Assembly (NCBI GenBank): GCA_015062525.1
Contig: SUUM01000001.1
Location: forward strand, 1 to 64,000
DNA: 64,000 nt
Reading direction: 5' to 3'
Origin: Alphaproteobacteria bacterium
GTDB lineage: Bacteria > Pseudomonadota > Alphaproteobacteria > Rs-D84
Positions 62,265 to 64,000 of this stretch are shown one piece after another (the stretch's first letter is position 1; each line of letters begins with the position of its first letter). A program made the position numbers and the translations under genes. The notes below the pieces were generated by a model, which saw nothing but the letters and a program-made list of their open reading frames with translations, did no database searches and was not told the DNA's origin.

Positions 62265-62648
62265 TTACACGCGACGTACCTTCTTTGGACGACACCCATT
62301 GTGTGGGATACGTGTAGTATCGGTAATGGACTGCACAACTAGACCGGCATTCGCCAATCCACGTACAGCAGATTCACGACCCTGACCAATACCACGCATC
62401 AAAACATCAACTGTTTTCATACCCATTTCGGCGACTTTCTTACCAACTGCGTCTGCAACAATTGTTGCCGCATATGGTGTGGACTTTTTTGCGCCCTTAA
62501 AATTATTTGCCCCAGCGGTTGCCCATGTCAAAACGGCGCCAGACTGGTCTGTGATTGTAATACGTGTATTGTTGTTAGTCGCAACGACATGTGCAATACC
62601 ATGCGATACTTTCTTAACAACTTTTTTCTTAGCTTTTGTAACTGCCAT
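62265..62648 (-). CDS. rpsK: 30S ribosomal protein S11
   Basis: 127 residues. Typical S11 core: HGIAHVVATNNNTRITITDQSGAVLTWATAG, KSTPYAATIVADAVGKKVAEMGMKTVDVLMRGIGQGRESAVRGL and the closing DTTRIPHNGCRPKKVRRV. It forms part of the 30S platform. AAAAGG lies about 11 bases upstream of the ATG. In most relatives rpoA follows; here a terminator and a cysteine-rich gene follow. Confidence 0.97.
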   Translation of the reverse strand: MAVTKAKKKVVKKVSHGIAHVVATNNNTRITITDQSGAVLTWATAGANNFKGAKKSTPYAATIVADAVGKKVAEMGMKTVDVLMRGIGQGRESAVRGLANAGLVVQSITDTTRIPHNGCRPKKVRRV

Positions 62649-62738
62649 TTTATTTTAACCTTTTTTCGATGTCTTCAATTAACTATGGTGTTAATCTCTA
62701 CCTTATTAAAAAATTAAGATAATGTTATAAATGCGCCG

Positions 62739-62787
62739 TTGTTGGCGAACGAAGTGTACAAAAGCTACACGAGCGAGCCACCAACAA
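62739..62787 (-). repeat. GTGTA hairpin element between rpsM and rpsK
   Basis: TTGTTGG (62739-62745) pairs with CCAACAA (62781-62787); the inner GTGTA (62754-62758) pairs with TACAC (62766-62770) around a 7-base loop. The flank 'agatatgacattagatt' matches the flank of the element at 3425. Confidence 0.75.
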
Positions 62788-62811
62788 GCAGATATGACAT
62801 TAGATTAATTT

Positions 62812-63189
62812 TTATTTCCCTTTTGTTGCGGAACCGGCAACCACTACACGCTTACCCTTGCGCGTGCGTGCATTTGTCTGGGTACGCTGACCACGAACCG
62901 GCAAACGGTTACGATGGCGAATACCACGGTATGCCTTCAAATCCTGCAAACGTTTGATGTTCATTGTCACTTCGCGACGAACATCACCTTCTACTTTAAA
63001 GTTTTCTTCGATGTATTTCGAAATTTTAATAACATCCTCGTCTGTCAAATCTTTTGCGCGCAGACCGTCTTTTAATTTCAACGCCTTGACGATTTGTGCC
63101 GATTTTGCCGGCCCAATACCGTGAATATACTGCAACGCAATTTCAATACGTTTTTCAGTCGGAATGTTAACACCTGCTATACGTGCCAT
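62812..63189 (-). CDS. rpsM: 30S ribosomal protein S13
   Basis: 125 residues. Conserved [80 protein letters not shown]13 contacts tRNA and S19 in the head of the 30S subunit. AAAGGAAAAAG precedes the ATG. Positioned after secY as usual, though adk is missing between them. Confidence 0.97.
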   Translation of the reverse strand: MARIAGVNIPTEKRIEIALQYIHGIGPAKSAQIVKALKLKDGLRAKDLTDEDVIKISKYIEENFKVEGDVRREVTMNIKRLQDLKAYRGIRHRNRLPVRGQRTQTNARTRKGKRVVVAGSATKGK

Positions 63190-63337
63190 TTTTCTTTTTC
63201 CTTTTTATTTAACTGCGGTTCCCCCAGTCCACCAGGTTCCCCGATACCCAAACCCACAGTTTCCCATGGGCTATTTTATTTTGCCGGATAATTTTATACA
63301 AAAACCGGCAAAAGTCAAATCTTGTTTTATTTCCACA

Positions 63338-64000
63338 TTAACCGCGGAAACGCCCCTTCTTTTGTGTTTTATTAATAACACCGCTGTATTGTTTCGCAAC
63401 CAAGTACGATTGAACCTGATTAGTTGTATCCAAAACAACACCCGCCACAATCAACACGCTGGTACCACCAATTGCCAAAGGCATACCCAAATGCGTATTC
63501 AGAATAATTGGCAACACACAAACCACAATCAGATACGCAACACCAATTGCCGTCGTACGCGACACAACATTATCCAGATATTTGATTGTCTGTTCACCTG
63601 GACGCACACCTGGCACATAGCCACCCGCGTTTTTCAGATTATTGCTGGTTTCTTCGGAATTGAATATAACCGCGGTCTGGAAATACGCAAAGAATGCAAT
63701 CAAAACCGTGAACAAGAATATATACGACCAGGTTCCATATGTAAAGAAACCTAAAATTGTCTGAACGGTCAAATTCTCACTTTGAACAAAACGCTGAACG
63801 AATGCAGGCAACATCATAATAGAAGATGCAAACACAGGCCCCATAACCCCCGACATATTAACCTTAATCGGCAGATATGACGCATTAGTATTCACAACAC
63901 CATTTGCCATAACCTGACGTGGGTACAGAATCTGAATACGACGCTGCGCCTGTTCAAAGAATGCAATCAATGCAACGATACCTACAACAAACGCCAGCAC
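63338..64000 (-). CDS. secY: Protein translocase subunit SecY (C-terminal part, cut by the window edge)
   Basis: At least 220 residues of the C-terminal half. The frame runs off the window, so the listed start is not real. Typical segments: RRIQILYPRQV, SYLPIKVNMSGVMGPVFASSIMMLPAF, the span SYIFLFTVLIAFFAYFQTAV, NLKNAGGYVPGVRPGEQTIKYLDNVVSR and the final spans ending in LDTTNQVQSYLVAKQY. SecY is the channel of the Sec translocon through which the many secreted proteins of this window would pass. Confidence 0.95.
   Translation of the reverse strand: MLAFVVGIVALIAFFEQAQRRIQILYPRQVMANGVVNTNASYLPIKVNMSGVMGPVFASSIMMLPAFVQRFVQSENLTVQTILGFFTYGTWSYIFLFTVLIAFFAYFQTAVIFNSEETSNNLKNAGGYVPGVRPGEQTIKYLDNVVSRTTAIGVAYLIVVCVLPIILNTHLGMPLAIGGTSVLIVAGVVLDTTNQVQSYLVAKQYSGVINKTQKKGRFRG

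Overview
The window looks like part of the chromosome of an uncultured, probably gut-associated, anaerobic alphaproteobacterium; an RF32-type lineage is my inference. Direct support: complete genes for ribosomal proteins S1, L17, S13 and S11, RpoA, IF-1 and adenylate kinase, plus the C-terminal part of SecY. Gram-negative envelope genes (BamE-like, autotransporters, OmpA domain) are present. Anaerobic metabolism is shown by pyruvate:ferredoxin oxidoreductase and a class III ribonucleotide reductase, and an intestinal setting is suggested by a secreted choloylglycine-hydrolase-family enzyme. Most intergenic spaces carry clear hairpin terminators and many carry dispersed repeats.

Layout. 0-1 kb: a gene remnant followed by a tandem array of structured, terminator-punctuated repeats. 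1-3.3 kb: FKBP-type lipoprotein, unknown lipoprotein, orphan VirB11-like ATPase and a small partner. 3.3-6.9 kb: an autotransporter with a hairpin element at its 3' end, then a candidate structured ncRNA with its own promoter and terminator. 6.9-8.9 kb: two AT-rich single-gene modules delimited by copies of the tRNA-Gln 3' end. 9-12.8 kb: bile-salt/penicillin acylase family protein, rpsA, adk and a very small membrane ORF. 13-30 kb: cysteine-rich secreted proteins, galE, a phospholipase-D-type lipoprotein, bamE-nifJ and infA. 30-52 kb: more cysteine-rich proteins, rpoA-rplQ, three tandem paralogues, a subtilase-like autotransporter that seems inactive, and an operon ending in a cysteine-rich OmpA protein. 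52-58 kb: a DUF559-nuclease mobile element, nrdD plus a separate glycyl-radical mini-gene plus nrdG, and an acyl-CoA ligase. 58-64 kb: small proteins, another mobile-element copy, dense palindromes, one more cysteine-rich protein, then secY-rpsM-rpsK.

The most distinctive content is a family of about ten large signal-peptide proteins with recurring cysteine patterns (prototype C-x3-[YF]-x2-CMD-x-FC...C-x-CS), which takes up roughly a third of the window. I know of no described function. The second is a mobile element with inverted repeats of over 100 bp, encoding only a DUF559 (PD-(D/E)XK-type) nuclease, present once intact and twice as MITE-like derivatives with the same 200-bp internal deletion. 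The third is a class III RNR whose glycyl-radical segment is encoded as a separate ~60-residue protein. The usual alphaproteobacterial secY-adk-rpsM-rpsK-rpoA-rplQ order is broken, with its pieces scattered over about 50 kb.
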